From Helicobacteraceae bacterium (GTDB lineage Bacteria > Campylobacterota > Campylobacteria > Campylobacterales > Sulfurimonadaceae), in NCBI GenBank assembly GCA_015488855.1, contig WFMY01000238.1:1-9295 (forward strand): a stretch of 9,295 nucleotides of DNA, read 5' to 3'. Shown in pieces: positions 1-6,409 of the stretch; the stretch's first letter is position 1, and every line of letters begins with the position of its first letter. The notes below the pieces were generated by a model. The model saw nothing but the letters and a program-made list of their open reading frames with translations. It ran no database searches and had not been told where the DNA came from. The position numbers and the translations under genes are program-made.

Positions 1-1
1 T

Positions 2-649
2 ATGGCAAAACGAATTTTTATTACAGCGACAAATACAGATATCGGTAAAACTTACACAACTAAACTTCTTCTAAAAGAGCTGGCAAGACGGGGATTGAGA
101 GTTGGTGTTATAAAACCCATTGAAACTGGGGTTATTGATGGGAATTGTCCTGATGGTAAAGAGTTGCTTCAATGTGTCAGAGAGCTAAATCCTGAGTTTA
201 GGAGTGTTGGTCTTGATGCTATTGTTCCCATCCAACATAGATTAGCTGCCGCTCCTTACATCGCTAGTGGTGCTCAAAAGTTAAATTTTGAGAAAATAGA
301 TGCCAGTGTGAAAAAGCTTGAACTCCTTTGTGATGTCCTTGTTTTTGAAGGGGCAGGTGGTTTACTCGTTCCCATAGATGAGATGCACATGATGGTGGAT
401 TTGATAGAGTATTATCAAGCGGATGCACTCTTAGTAACGCATTGTGCATTGGGCTGTATCAATGATACACTTTTATCTAAAAAACTTTTAGAAGATAGGA
501 AGATTAAACACACTGTAGTATTTAATTGTAGAGATAATGATGAACATTTTCAAGAGATGAGTGGGCGATATTTTAAAGATATTGATCTTGAGGTGATGAA
601 AGTGTTTCAAGATATAGACAAAATTTGTGATCTGTTGTATAATTTGTAA
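2..649 (+). CDS. bioD: ATP-dependent dethiobiotin synthetase
   Basis: BioD makes dethiobiotin from 7,8-diaminopelargonic acid, CO2 and ATP, the penultimate step of biotin synthesis, in the cytoplasm. The 215-residue product has the usual family length. Visible motifs are the P-loop at residues 8-17 (TATNTDIGKT, with K16 and T17), the KPIETG segment at 38-43 whose K38 matches the catalytic lysine, AAPYIA at 83-88 in the substrate region, and EGAGGLLVPI at 116-125 (E116 is the conserved metal/substrate glutamate). The first P-loop glycine of the enterobacterial form (GTDTEVGKT) is alanine here; I recall the same in Helicobacter BioD, so it looks like a lineage trait rather than damage. The ATG lies one base from the window edge, so upstream signals and any longer start cannot be seen, but MAKRIFITAT is a normal BioD beginning. 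No other bio gene is in view. pyrB follows after 16 bases. Confidence 0.95.
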   Translation: MAKRIFITATNTDIGKTYTTKLLLKELARRGLRVGVIKPIETGVIDGNCPDGKELLQCVRELNPEFRSVGLDAIVPIQHRLAAAPYIASGAQKLNFEKIDASVKKLELLCDVLVFEGAGGLLVPIDEMHMMVDLIEYYQADALLVTHCALGCINDTLLSKKLLEDRKIKHTVVFNCRDNDEHFQEMSGRYFKDIDLEVMKVFQDIDKICDLLYNL

Positions 650-654
650 AACAA

Positions 655-658
655 AAGG
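655..658 (+). promoter_or_regulatory. Ribosome binding site for the TTG start of pyrB
   Basis: AAGG ends 7 bases before TTG at 666. It is the best Shine-Dalgarno match in the 16-base bioD-pyrB gap and supports the TTG start, which gives the family-typical N-terminus MQHLTRTDDF. No ATG in this frame would give a full-length enzyme. Confidence 0.7.
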
Positions 659-665
659 TTTGTAA

Positions 666-1544
666 TTGCAACATTTAACGCGTACTGATGACTTTACAAA
701 ACAAGAGATTGAACAACTTTTAGTGGATGCGAAAAAGTATTCAAAGGGTGGTTTCTTTAGTGATCTAAAAGATAAACTCATCATAACACTTTTTTTTGAA
801 AACTCAACGCGAACAAAAAGTTCTTTTGAGATAGCGGCAACTAGGCTTGGTGCAAACACCGTACATTTGGATGTAGCAAAAAGTTCTACGAAAAAAGGTG
901 AAACACTCGTAGATACTGCGATGAATCTTGATGCTATGGGTCCAGATGCCATCATAGTAAGGCATCAAAACTCAGGCGTACCAAAGATACTTTCAAATCA
1001 TACAAGTGCATCAATTATCAATGCTGGAGATGGGGCACATGCCCATCCGACTCAAGCCTTACTTGATCTCTTTACTTTAAAAGAGCATTTTGGAAACTTA
1101 GAAGGTAAAAAAATTGCTATTGTAGGAGATATAAAAAACTCCCGTGTAGCAAATTCAAATATTGAGTTATTAAGTCGTTTTGGAATGAAAGTAATCCTTG
1201 TCGCACCTCCTCAGTTTTTACCAAAAACTTCCTTACAAACGACACATTTTTTAGAAGAGATCATAGATGAAGTAGATGTGATAATGAGCTTAAGAACGCA
1301 AACAGAAAGGCACTCTTCTCAAAGTTATGCATCGTTAAAAGATTATGCAAGTGACTTTTGTATTACCGAGGAGTTGGTCGGTGATAGAGATATTATCTTA
1401 CTACATCCTGGACCTGTGCATAGAAATATAGACATAAGTGATGCCTTGCTTGCGGATGAGCGGTGCAAGGTGCTTGAGCAAGTAAGTAATGGTGTCTCCA
1501 TAAGAATGGCAGTTTTGAAAAAATTGATAACAGCAGTTAAATAG
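666..1544 (+). CDS. pyrB: Aspartate carbamoyltransferase catalytic subunit
   Basis: PyrB joins carbamoyl phosphate and aspartate to make N-carbamoyl-aspartate, the first committed step of pyrimidine synthesis. The 292-residue product covers both family domains. The carbamoyl-phosphate domain has FFENSTRTKSSFE at 43-55 (S47-T48-R49-T50 is the phosphate-binding signature), the K77-bearing loop SSTKKGETL at 73-81, and HPTQALLDL at 127-135. The aspartate domain has SLRTQTER at 208-215 and the HPGPVHR loop at 247-253. All expected active-site residues are present. It starts with TTG behind AAGG, and its stop TAG lies in the same frame as the next gene, 12 bases before that gene's TTG. No regulatory subunit gene (pyrI) is next to it, in line with an unregulated trimeric enzyme of the Campylobacterota type; that quaternary state is inference. 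T8 at 790-797 is simply Leu-Phe-Phe codons. Confidence 0.96.
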   Translation: MQHLTRTDDFTKQEIEQLLVDAKKYSKGGFFSDLKDKLIITLFFENSTRTKSSFEIAATRLGANTVHLDVAKSSTKKGETLVDTAMNLDAMGPDAIIVRHQNSGVPKILSNHTSASIINAGDGAHAHPTQALLDLFTLKEHFGNLEGKKIAIVGDIKNSRVANSNIELLSRFGMKVILVAPPQFLPKTSLQTTHFLEEIIDEVDVIMSLRTQTERHSSQSYASLKDYASDFCITEELVGDRDIILLHPGPVHRNIDISDALLADERCKVLEQVSNGVSIRMAVLKKLITAVK

Positions 1545-1556
1545 GCACTTTGTAGT

Positions 1557-2495
1557 TTGAGTTTTGAGACACTTAATGCTCTTGGGAAAAAGAGAACCCC
1601 CTTTCTCTTCATGAGTGATTTTGAGGCAAAGAAAATTATAGTTATCCCTCTAGCTGAAATAGCTGAGCATGGTGTAGAGTTTAGTATAGATGAAACATAT
1701 AAATACAAGCAACACTCATATCAACTTGAAAAATTGCCGCTTACTCTTGAAGAGTATCAAAAAAAATTTGACTTTGTTGTAGAGAAGATAAAGAATGGTG
1801 AAACATATCTACTTAACCTGACACAAGCTACTCCTATAAAAACTCATTTAACATTAAAAGAGATTTATGATTCTGTGAATGCACATTATAAATTACGATA
1901 CAAAGATGAATTTATCTGTTTTTCGCCAGAAAAATTTATACAGATTAGTGACAATATGATTCATACTTTCCCTATGAAAGGTACTATTGATGCGAGTATA
2001 GAGAATGCAAAAGAGAAAATACTTCATGATGAAAAAGAGATGGCTGAGCATGTGATGGTTGTTGATCTACTTAGAAATGATCTTTGCATAGTTGCTAGAG
2101 ATGTTAAAGTACAAAAATTTCGTTATATTACAAAACTTAAGACCTCAGATAAAGAGTTACTCCAAGTGAGTTCGCATATAAGCGGTTCACTTAGAAAGGA
2201 TTGGCATGAGAAGATTGGCGACATATTTCAGGCACTATTGCCAGCAGGAAGTATTAGCGGAACTCCAAAAAAGTCAACTTTGGGTATAATTAAAACAGTA
2301 GAAAATTATGAGCGTGATTTTTATACTGGAGTTTTTGGTGTATATGATGGCAAAACACTCGATAGTGGTGTGATGATCCGTTTTATACAAAAGACTGAAA
2401 ATGGCTTGCTTTACAAGAGCGGTGGTGGAATCACTCTTGATAGTAAAGTTCAAAGTGAATATAATGAGATGTTGGAGAAAATATACTTACCATGA
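1557..2495 (+). CDS. pabB: Aminodeoxychorismate synthase component I (short form)
   Basis: PabB aminates chorismate to 4-amino-4-deoxychorismate, leading to p-aminobenzoate and folate. The 312-residue protein is mostly the chorismate-binding domain: YLLNLTQ at 84-90, PMKGT at 139-143, EHVMVVDLLRND at 164-175, PAGSISGTPK at 229-238, YTGVFG at 256-261 and SGGGIT at 288-293. K141 in PMKGT separates PabB from anthranilate and isochorismate synthases, which have alanine there (PIAGT); it matches the covalent lysine of E. coli PabB. The protein is about 140 residues shorter than E. coli PabB, the difference being at the N-terminal side; compact forms occur in this phylum. The TTG start is forced: a stop (the pyrB TAG) lies five codons upstream in frame, and the next ATG (1611) would remove the FETLNALGKKRTPFLF region. 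The upstream AGG is weak and 11 bases away. The glutaminase (pabA) and lyase (pabC) genes are not in the window. Confidence 0.9.
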   Translation: MSFETLNALGKKRTPFLFMSDFEAKKIIVIPLAEIAEHGVEFSIDETYKYKQHSYQLEKLPLTLEEYQKKFDFVVEKIKNGETYLLNLTQATPIKTHLTLKEIYDSVNAHYKLRYKDEFICFSPEKFIQISDNMIHTFPMKGTIDASIENAKEKILHDEKEMAEHVMVVDLLRNDLCIVARDVKVQKFRYITKLKTSDKELLQVSSHISGSLRKDWHEKIGDIFQALLPAGSISGTPKKSTLGIIKTVENYERDFYTGVFGVYDGKTLDSGVMIRFIQKTENGLLYKSGGGITLDSKVQSEYNEMLEKIYLP

Positions 2496-3808
2496 GTGAA
2501 GTTGAAAAGAAAAATGAATTAGTAGATGATTTGCTTCAAGATAAAAATGCAAAGCAAAACAATGATGCAACAATTAAAGTATTAATCTCTATATCTACTT
2601 TAGGTATGTTGTATGGACTAATAAATAACATCATATATAAAATTGGTGGGGGTGTTGTTTACTTTGAGATCTTTATGTTGGTATTGAATGCTATTATGTA
2701 TCTCTCATACAGAGCTGATGCTAATAAGTATAAACTTATTGCTAGAATTATGGTAATACAGTTTTTTGTTTTTTTTATGTATCTTTATTATGCCTACAAG
2801 ATAGAAGATTTAAAATTTCTTTGGATCTATATATACCCAATTTTTTTGCTCTATTTAGAAGAGATTCATGCTGCAGGAAAGTGGATACTTCTTACCTCAG
2901 GGATAATTTTGATTGCTCCCTTTCAGCCATTTGTAGAGGTCTCTCATAGTTGGTTTGAGGTCTCATATATAGCATTTGTATTCATCACAATAACTGTTAT
3001 GGCATATATGCATAAGGTACAGATGCTAAAAGCACAAGAAATTATAGCTCGACAAAGAGTTGATTTAGAGCGTAAGTACCAAGAACTCAAAAAAAAAGAT
3101 TCTATGCTGACAGCTCAGTCAAAACAAGCTGTTATGGGTGAGATGATGAGTATGATTGCGCATCAGTGGAGGCAACCACTCTCTACGGTCACTTTAAACA
3201 TATCAAATCTGCAGTTTAAGAAGATGCTCGGTCAAGAGATTAGTGATGAAGAGCTTGATAAGGCTTTCAACGAGATAAGCGATACAGTGGTGTATCTTTC
3301 AGATACAGTGGATGATTTTCAAACATTCTTTCGTCCGAAAAAGGAAAAAACAGAGATCGAGATACATGAACTTTTGCAAAAAGCGGTCAATTTTGTGACT
3401 CCAAGGATAAAAGAAAATCAGATAGAGATAAGCATCAGTAAATATGTTGAGATTAAAGTTGTTACTTATGCAAATGAACTTGTTCAAATGATACTTAATA
3501 TCCTCAACAATGCCATTGATGCATTGAGTCAAGCAAAGAGAGAAAAAGCAAAAATCATCCTCTATGTTGAGCTTAAAGGTGAGTACATATATATATCAAT
3601 AGTTGACAATGCAGATGGAATCTCTGAGGAGGATGCTGATAATATATTTGATCCATATTTTAGCACTAAAGGTAAAAATGGAACAGGTTTAGGTCTTTAC
3701 ATGTCTCAGATGTTAGCTCAAAAACAGTTTGATGGTGAGATCACTTTTACAAGTTCGCATCTAGGTACGCATTTTGTAATAAAAGTAAAAAAAGATATAT
3801 CATCATAA
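2492..3808 (+). CDS. Six-TM membrane sensor histidine kinase, orphan
   Basis: This 438-residue two-component sensor kinase would autophosphorylate on histidine and pass the phosphate to an unknown response regulator. After an acidic, polar N-terminus (1-27), about six hydrophobic segments run at roughly 29-50, 55-73, 83-102, 109-122, 131-148 and 156-174, with short loops and no extracytoplasmic sensor domain, so any signal is likely sensed within or near the membrane. A charged, probably coiled-coil linker (178-212) leads to the HisKA H-box MIAHQWRQPL (221-230, phosphoacceptor H224), a form frequent in Campylobacterota. The ATPase domain has the N-box NILNNAID (336-343), G1 box DNADGI (372-377), F-box FDPYFSTKG (386-394) and G2 box GTGLGLYM (397-404). 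ATG overlaps the pabB stop as ATGA, and the nearest GGAG is 14 bases upstream, so translation probably depends on coupling to pabB. No receiver or regulator gene is adjacent. The stimulus cannot be inferred. Confidence 0.9.
   Translation: MSEVEKKNELVDDLLQDKNAKQNNDATIKVLISISTLGMLYGLINNIIYKIGGGVVYFEIFMLVLNAIMYLSYRADANKYKLIARIMVIQFFVFFMYLYYAYKIEDLKFLWIYIYPIFLLYLEEIHAAGKWILLTSGIILIAPFQPFVEVSHSWFEVSYIAFVFITITVMAYMHKVQMLKAQEIIARQRVDLERKYQELKKKDSMLTAQSKQAVMGEMMSMIAHQWRQPLSTVTLNISNLQFKKMLGQEISDEELDKAFNEISDTVVYLSDTVDDFQTFFRPKKEKTEIEIHELLQKAVNFVTPRIKENQIEISISKYVEIKVVTYANELVQMILNILNNAIDALSQAKREKAKIILYVELKGEYIYISIVDNADGISEEDADNIFDPYFSTKGKNGTGLGLYMSQMLAQKQFDGEITFTSSHLGTHFVIKVKKDISS
3089..3097 (+). repeat. 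A9 homopolymer inside the histidine kinase gene
   Basis: Nine adenines encode K200-K201-K202 just before the HisKA domain. By hand translation, one extra A leads to a TGA 17 codons after the run and one A fewer leads to a TGA four codons after it. Slippage here would therefore release the six-helix membrane part without the catalytic domain. Whether it happens is unknown. Confidence 0.6.
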
Positions 3809-3840
3809 ACTTAGCAGTTTTACTTTTAGGTAATTTTTTA

Positions 3841-4170
3841 TTGCTTTGGTTGTTTTCTAGTGAGTATTATTTGATATATTTTGTTTGTTTAGTTGTCTTC
3901 TTTTTCATCGCTTCTCTCAAAAAAGTGAGTCTTTTTAGCGTTCTTGTAAATACCTTTATTGTTGTCGCAACTTTATACTTATTGCCTTACCTTGATGATG
4001 CTCTTTATGACCTAAAAATCAGTTTAGATTTGCAAAGCTATTTCATTAGTTACGATACTTTTACTTTGGTTTTACTAAGCTTTTTGCAACTTTTGCTCAC
4101 AATTAGCACTCGATTTGTCAATTTAAAAATAATCTCAAAAAACTTGGGCTATAATGCAACAAAAGGATAA
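3841..4170 (+). CDS. Small hydrophobic membrane protein of unknown function
   Basis: I do not recognise this family. As called from TTG at 3841 the 109-residue product has three hydrophobic segments (about 9-26, 31-51 and 73-93), a short polar loop containing LDDALYDLKISLDLQ (51-65), and a polar tail ending SKNLGYNATKG. It lies 32 bases after the histidine kinase and 3 bases before tal, whose ribosome binding site falls within its last codons, so it is part of the same transcript. The start is doubtful: AGG at 3828-3830 sits 10 bases before the TTG, but the frame stays open upstream to 3739 and reads KSKKRYIIIN followed by LAVLLLGNFL, which resembles the positively charged start and first membrane helix of a longer protein. 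No ATG, GTG or TTG lies in that stretch, only ATC (3799, 3802) and ATA (3805). It is probably a real gene because its hydrophobic pattern is consistent and it fits the operon spacing. Confidence 0.6.
   Translation: MLWLFSSEYYLIYFVCLVVFFFIASLKKVSLFSVLVNTFIVVATLYLLPYLDDALYDLKISLDLQSYFISYDTFTLVLLSFLQLLLTISTRFVNLKIISKNLGYNATKG
4164..4167 (+). promoter_or_regulatory. Ribosome binding site of tal
   Basis: AGGA, extended by A's on its 5' side (AAAAGGA at 4161-4167), ends six bases before ATG 4174. It lies inside the last codons of the upstream membrane protein and fixes the tal start over the nearby out-of-frame ATG at 4178. Confidence 0.75.
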
Positions 4171-4173
4171 TAG

Positions 4174-5154
4174 ATGTATGCTAAAGATTTGAAATTTTCA
4201 TTATGGGCTGATTTTATACAAAGAGATTACCTTGATGGGGAATTTAAAGAGTTGATAGAATCTCAAACAATCAATGGTGCTACTTCAAATCCAGCAATAT
4301 TTAAAAATGCAATTTTAAATTCACCTGTCTATCAAGAGCAATTGGCAAGATTAACAACACTCACTCCCAAAGAGAAGTATGAAGCTCTGGCTATTTACGA
4401 TATTAAAAAAGCTGCGCAAATATTATTGCCACTTTATAAATCTGATGATGATGGGTATGTAAGTATAGAAGTTGATCCTTTTTTAAGTGATGATGCATTA
4501 GCCACTATTGATGAGGGTAAAAGACTCCATAGCGATATTGGGCTTCCTAATGTTATGATAAAAGTACCAGCTACACAAGCAGGGTATGAAGCTATGGAGG
4601 CTTTAGTCTCTGTTGGTATAGCAGTAAATGCAACATTGATCTTTAAAAAAGAACAGGCTATCTTATGTGCTGAGGCATTTGCACGAGGTATCAAAAAGTT
4701 TGGTAAGAAGGTAGATACAGTTATTAGTATTTTTGTCTCAAGAGTTGATCGTGCCATTGATGAGGATCTGGCTAGGGCAGGCGTAGAGGTCTCTTTAGCG
4801 GGTATATATAATTCAGCAGATATTTACAACACAATTATGGAGATGGATGTTTCAGGTTGTCGTACACTCTTTGCAAGTACAGGGGTCAAAGGGGATGCCT
4901 TACCTGCACACTATTATATAGAAAAACTTTTAGCGTACAATAGCATCAATACAGCACCCATTGATACCATTAAAGCTTTTGTTAAAGATGGAAAAACTCA
5001 AGAAGCTTTACCCATATCTGCAAGTGTTATTACAGCTCACATGCAAAAAATACAAGATGCGGGAATAGACCTCGAAGCTGTTTTAGATGCTCAGATTAGT
5101 GATGGTTTAGTGGCATTTGAAGATGCGTTTAGAGAAATTTTGGAGAGCTTATGA
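4174..5154 (+). CDS. tal: Transaldolase
   Basis: Transaldolase moves a dihydroxyacetone unit between sedoheptulose-7-phosphate/glyceraldehyde-3-phosphate and erythrose-4-phosphate/fructose-6-phosphate in the non-oxidative pentose phosphate pathway. The 326-residue TIM-barrel protein opens with LWADFIQRDYL (10-20), then NGATSNPAIF (34-43), SIEVDPFL (97-104), PNVMIKVPAT (125-134) with K130 as the Schiff-base lysine, NATLIF (152-157), SIFVSRVD (185-192) and LFASTGVK (232-239). These match the transaldolase subtype of Helicobacter and actinobacteria rather than E. coli TalB, judged by remembered H. pylori Tal. The start is supported by AGGA six bases upstream. Its stop overlaps the pilT start as ATGA, so the two are translationally coupled although their functions are unrelated. 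In an autotrophic or glucose-poor Campylobacterota it would mainly supply pentose and erythrose phosphate for nucleotides and aromatic compounds, which is inference. Confidence 0.95.
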   Translation: MYAKDLKFSLWADFIQRDYLDGEFKELIESQTINGATSNPAIFKNAILNSPVYQEQLARLTTLTPKEKYEALAIYDIKKAAQILLPLYKSDDDGYVSIEVDPFLSDDALATIDEGKRLHSDIGLPNVMIKVPATQAGYEAMEALVSVGIAVNATLIFKKEQAILCAEAFARGIKKFGKKVDTVISIFVSRVDRAIDEDLARAGVEVSLAGIYNSADIYNTIMEMDVSGCRTLFASTGVKGDALPAHYYIEKLLAYNSINTAPIDTIKAFVKDGKTQEALPISASVITAHMQKIQDAGIDLEAVLDAQISDGLVAFEDAFREILESL

Positions 5155-6356
5155 GTTCACAAGCGATAGATTTTAGCTCTTACGACTTTGTACAGCGTGA
5201 TAAGATAAATGAGTATTTAAAAAAGATGATAGCCTTTGGTGGGAGTGACCTTCATGTAAAGGCAAAATCTGTAATTCGAGCAAGAAAAGATGGAAAAATT
5301 CATCAGTTTTCTGGGGGTATTATCTCAGCAGAAGAGTCAAGGACATTAGCAAAAGAGATACTTAAAAGTGACTACGCTAAGTTTACTGAACTCAAAGAGT
5401 ATGATACTGTGCATAAGTTTAACGAAAAGTATAGTTTTCGTGTAAATTTCTTTTTTCAAAAAGATGGCGTTTCTGCTGTATTTAGGATTATCCCTACAGA
5501 GGTACCATCACTTAAAGAGTTGGGGTTACCAGAGATTGTGAGCTCTTTTACACAAAAAGAGAGAGGTTTAGTTCTAGTTACTGGCATCACAGGAAGTGGT
5601 AAATCAACTACCCTTGCATCTATAATAGATGAAATTAATCGTACTAAATATAAACATATTATTACCATAGAAGACCCTATTGAGTTTACCCACAAAGATA
5701 GGAAGTGCATCATAAACCAGCGTTCAGTTGGCAAAGATACCTTATCTTTTAAGTCAGCACTTAAAGCATCTTTGAGAGAGGATCCAGATATCATTTTAGT
5801 AGGGGAGATGCGTGATCGTGAGACGGTTGAACTTGCACTTCATGCAGCAGATACAGGGCATCTAGTGTTTTCAACCTTACATACTATGAACGCCAAAGAG
5901 ACTATTAACCGTATTATCTCAAATTTTCCAGTTGATGAACAGCCTCGTATCCGTCTCTCTTTGGCAAATGTTATAGAGGGTGTAATCTCTCAACGCCTTA
6001 TACCAACTCAAGACAAAACAGGTAAAGTGACTGGTCGCCGTGCAGCGACGGAGATACTTGTGAGGACACCAACTATAGTAAAACTTATCTTAGAAAATCG
6101 TGATATTGAGATACCAGATATGATTGAAGCTGGACGGGAACATTACAAATCACAAACCTTTGATCAGTCTATTTTAGACCTTTATAATGAGGGTATTGTC
6201 TCTCGAGAGCGTGCAAAAGATTATGCTACAAGTGCATCTGACTTGGAGCTTAAAATGGATGGACTTAACACAGATAAAGTTGTGAAAAAGAAAATTAGTG
6301 ATGAGGTTCAAGATGTAAGTACGCTAGATGACGATGAGTATTTTGACTTAAAGTGA
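5151..6356 (+). CDS. pilT: Type IV pilus retraction-type ATPase, PilT/PilU family
   Basis: This cytoplasmic secretion-family hexameric ATPase should power retraction of type IV pili (twitching, attachment or DNA uptake). The 401-residue product has the N-terminal PAS-like part with GGSDLHV (30-36), AVFRIIP (109-115), Walker A GITGSGKST (145-153), Asp box TIEDPIEFTH (172-181, E174), Walker B DPDIILVGEM (211-220, E219), and His box STLHT (241-245, H244). The core looks PilT-like (GEMRDRET). The C-terminus does not carry the AIRNLIRE retraction motif; the equivalent reads TIVKLILE (308-315), followed by QTFDQSILDLYNEG (335-348) and SASDLELKM, which resemble PilU. An acidic tail (about 383-401, LDDDEYFDLK) extends beyond classic PilT (about 344 residues). 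GGAG at 5142-5145, five bases before the ATG, supports the start. No other pil gene is visible. The family is certain; PilT versus PilU is not. Confidence 0.88.
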   Translation: MSSQAIDFSSYDFVQRDKINEYLKKMIAFGGSDLHVKAKSVIRARKDGKIHQFSGGIISAEESRTLAKEILKSDYAKFTELKEYDTVHKFNEKYSFRVNFFFQKDGVSAVFRIIPTEVPSLKELGLPEIVSSFTQKERGLVLVTGITGSGKSTTLASIIDEINRTKYKHIITIEDPIEFTHKDRKCIINQRSVGKDTLSFKSALKASLREDPDIILVGEMRDRETVELALHAADTGHLVFSTLHTMNAKETINRIISNFPVDEQPRIRLSLANVIEGVISQRLIPTQDKTGKVTGRRAATEILVRTPTIVKLILENRDIEIPDMIEAGREHYKSQTFDQSILDLYNEGIVSRERAKDYATSASDLELKMDGLNTDKVVKKKISDEVQDVSTLDDDEYFDLK

Positions 6357-6371
6357 TTTTAAAGTTTAAAA
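6357..6371. repeat. AT-only perfect inverted repeat upstream of the rplY -10 box
   Basis: TTTTAAA at 6357-6363 and TTTAAAA at 6365-6371 are perfect inverted copies around a single G (6364). The repeat starts one base after the pilT stop and ends four bases before the TATAAT box, where -35/UP-type contacts would lie. It has no GC pairs and no following T tract, so it is not a convincing terminator. Confidence 0.45.
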
Positions 6372-6375
6372 ACTG

Positions 6376-6381
6376 TATAAT
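6376..6381 (+). promoter_or_regulatory. Likely sigma-70 promoter of rplY-pth-lptF/G, -10 box
   Basis: TATAAT is a perfect -10 hexamer preceded by AT-rich DNA. At 17-base spacing the -35 position reads GTGATT (6353-6358), a poor match, which is usual for this phylum, where the -10 element dominates. TTGACT at 6343-6348 is too far (27 bases) to pair with it. A start of transcription near 6388 would leave a leader of about 22 bases. Confidence 0.65.
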
Positions 6382-6398
6382 TCCAAACATTTTTTATT

Positions 6399-6403
6399 AA
6401 GGA
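6399..6403 (+). promoter_or_regulatory. Strong ribosome binding site of rplY
   Basis: AAGGA lies six bases before ATG 6410. It is among the best Shine-Dalgarno sites in the window, suiting a highly made ribosomal protein. Confidence 0.75.
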
Positions 6404-6409
6404 TTTAAT

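Noticed and set aside
8..60. Degenerate P-loop in BioD (alanine for the first glycine)
   Set aside because: The catalytic GKT and the other motifs are intact, and I recall the same ATNT form in Helicobacter BioD, so it is a lineage feature rather than a damaged gene.
790..797. T8 run in pyrB (and a similar T8 run at 2769-2776 in the kinase) as phase-variation tracts
   Set aside because: Both encode normal Leu/Phe-Phe codons within conserved or membrane sequence. Phase variation in this phylum typically uses G/C runs, and T8 is expected by chance in AT-rich DNA.
488..955. Minus-strand open frame of 155 codons across the bioD-pyrB junction
   Set aside because: It lies opposite two enzymes with intact motifs, has no recognisable domain or ribosome binding site, and looks like a mirror of coding bias.
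1343..1708. Minus-strand open frame of 121 codons over pyrB/pabB
   Set aside because: Fully opposite conserved coding sequence (HPGPVHR of PyrB and the PabB start); no protein family features.
5456..5794. Minus-strand open frame of 112 codons inside pilT
   Set aside because: It mirrors the Walker A/Asp-box region of pilT, and its low-complexity composition follows from the opposite strand.
6343..6381. TTGACT (6343) paired with TATAAT (6376) as a consensus promoter
   Set aside because: The spacer would be 27 bases, far beyond the workable range, and TTGACT is part of the pilT C-terminal codons. The -10 box alone is retained.
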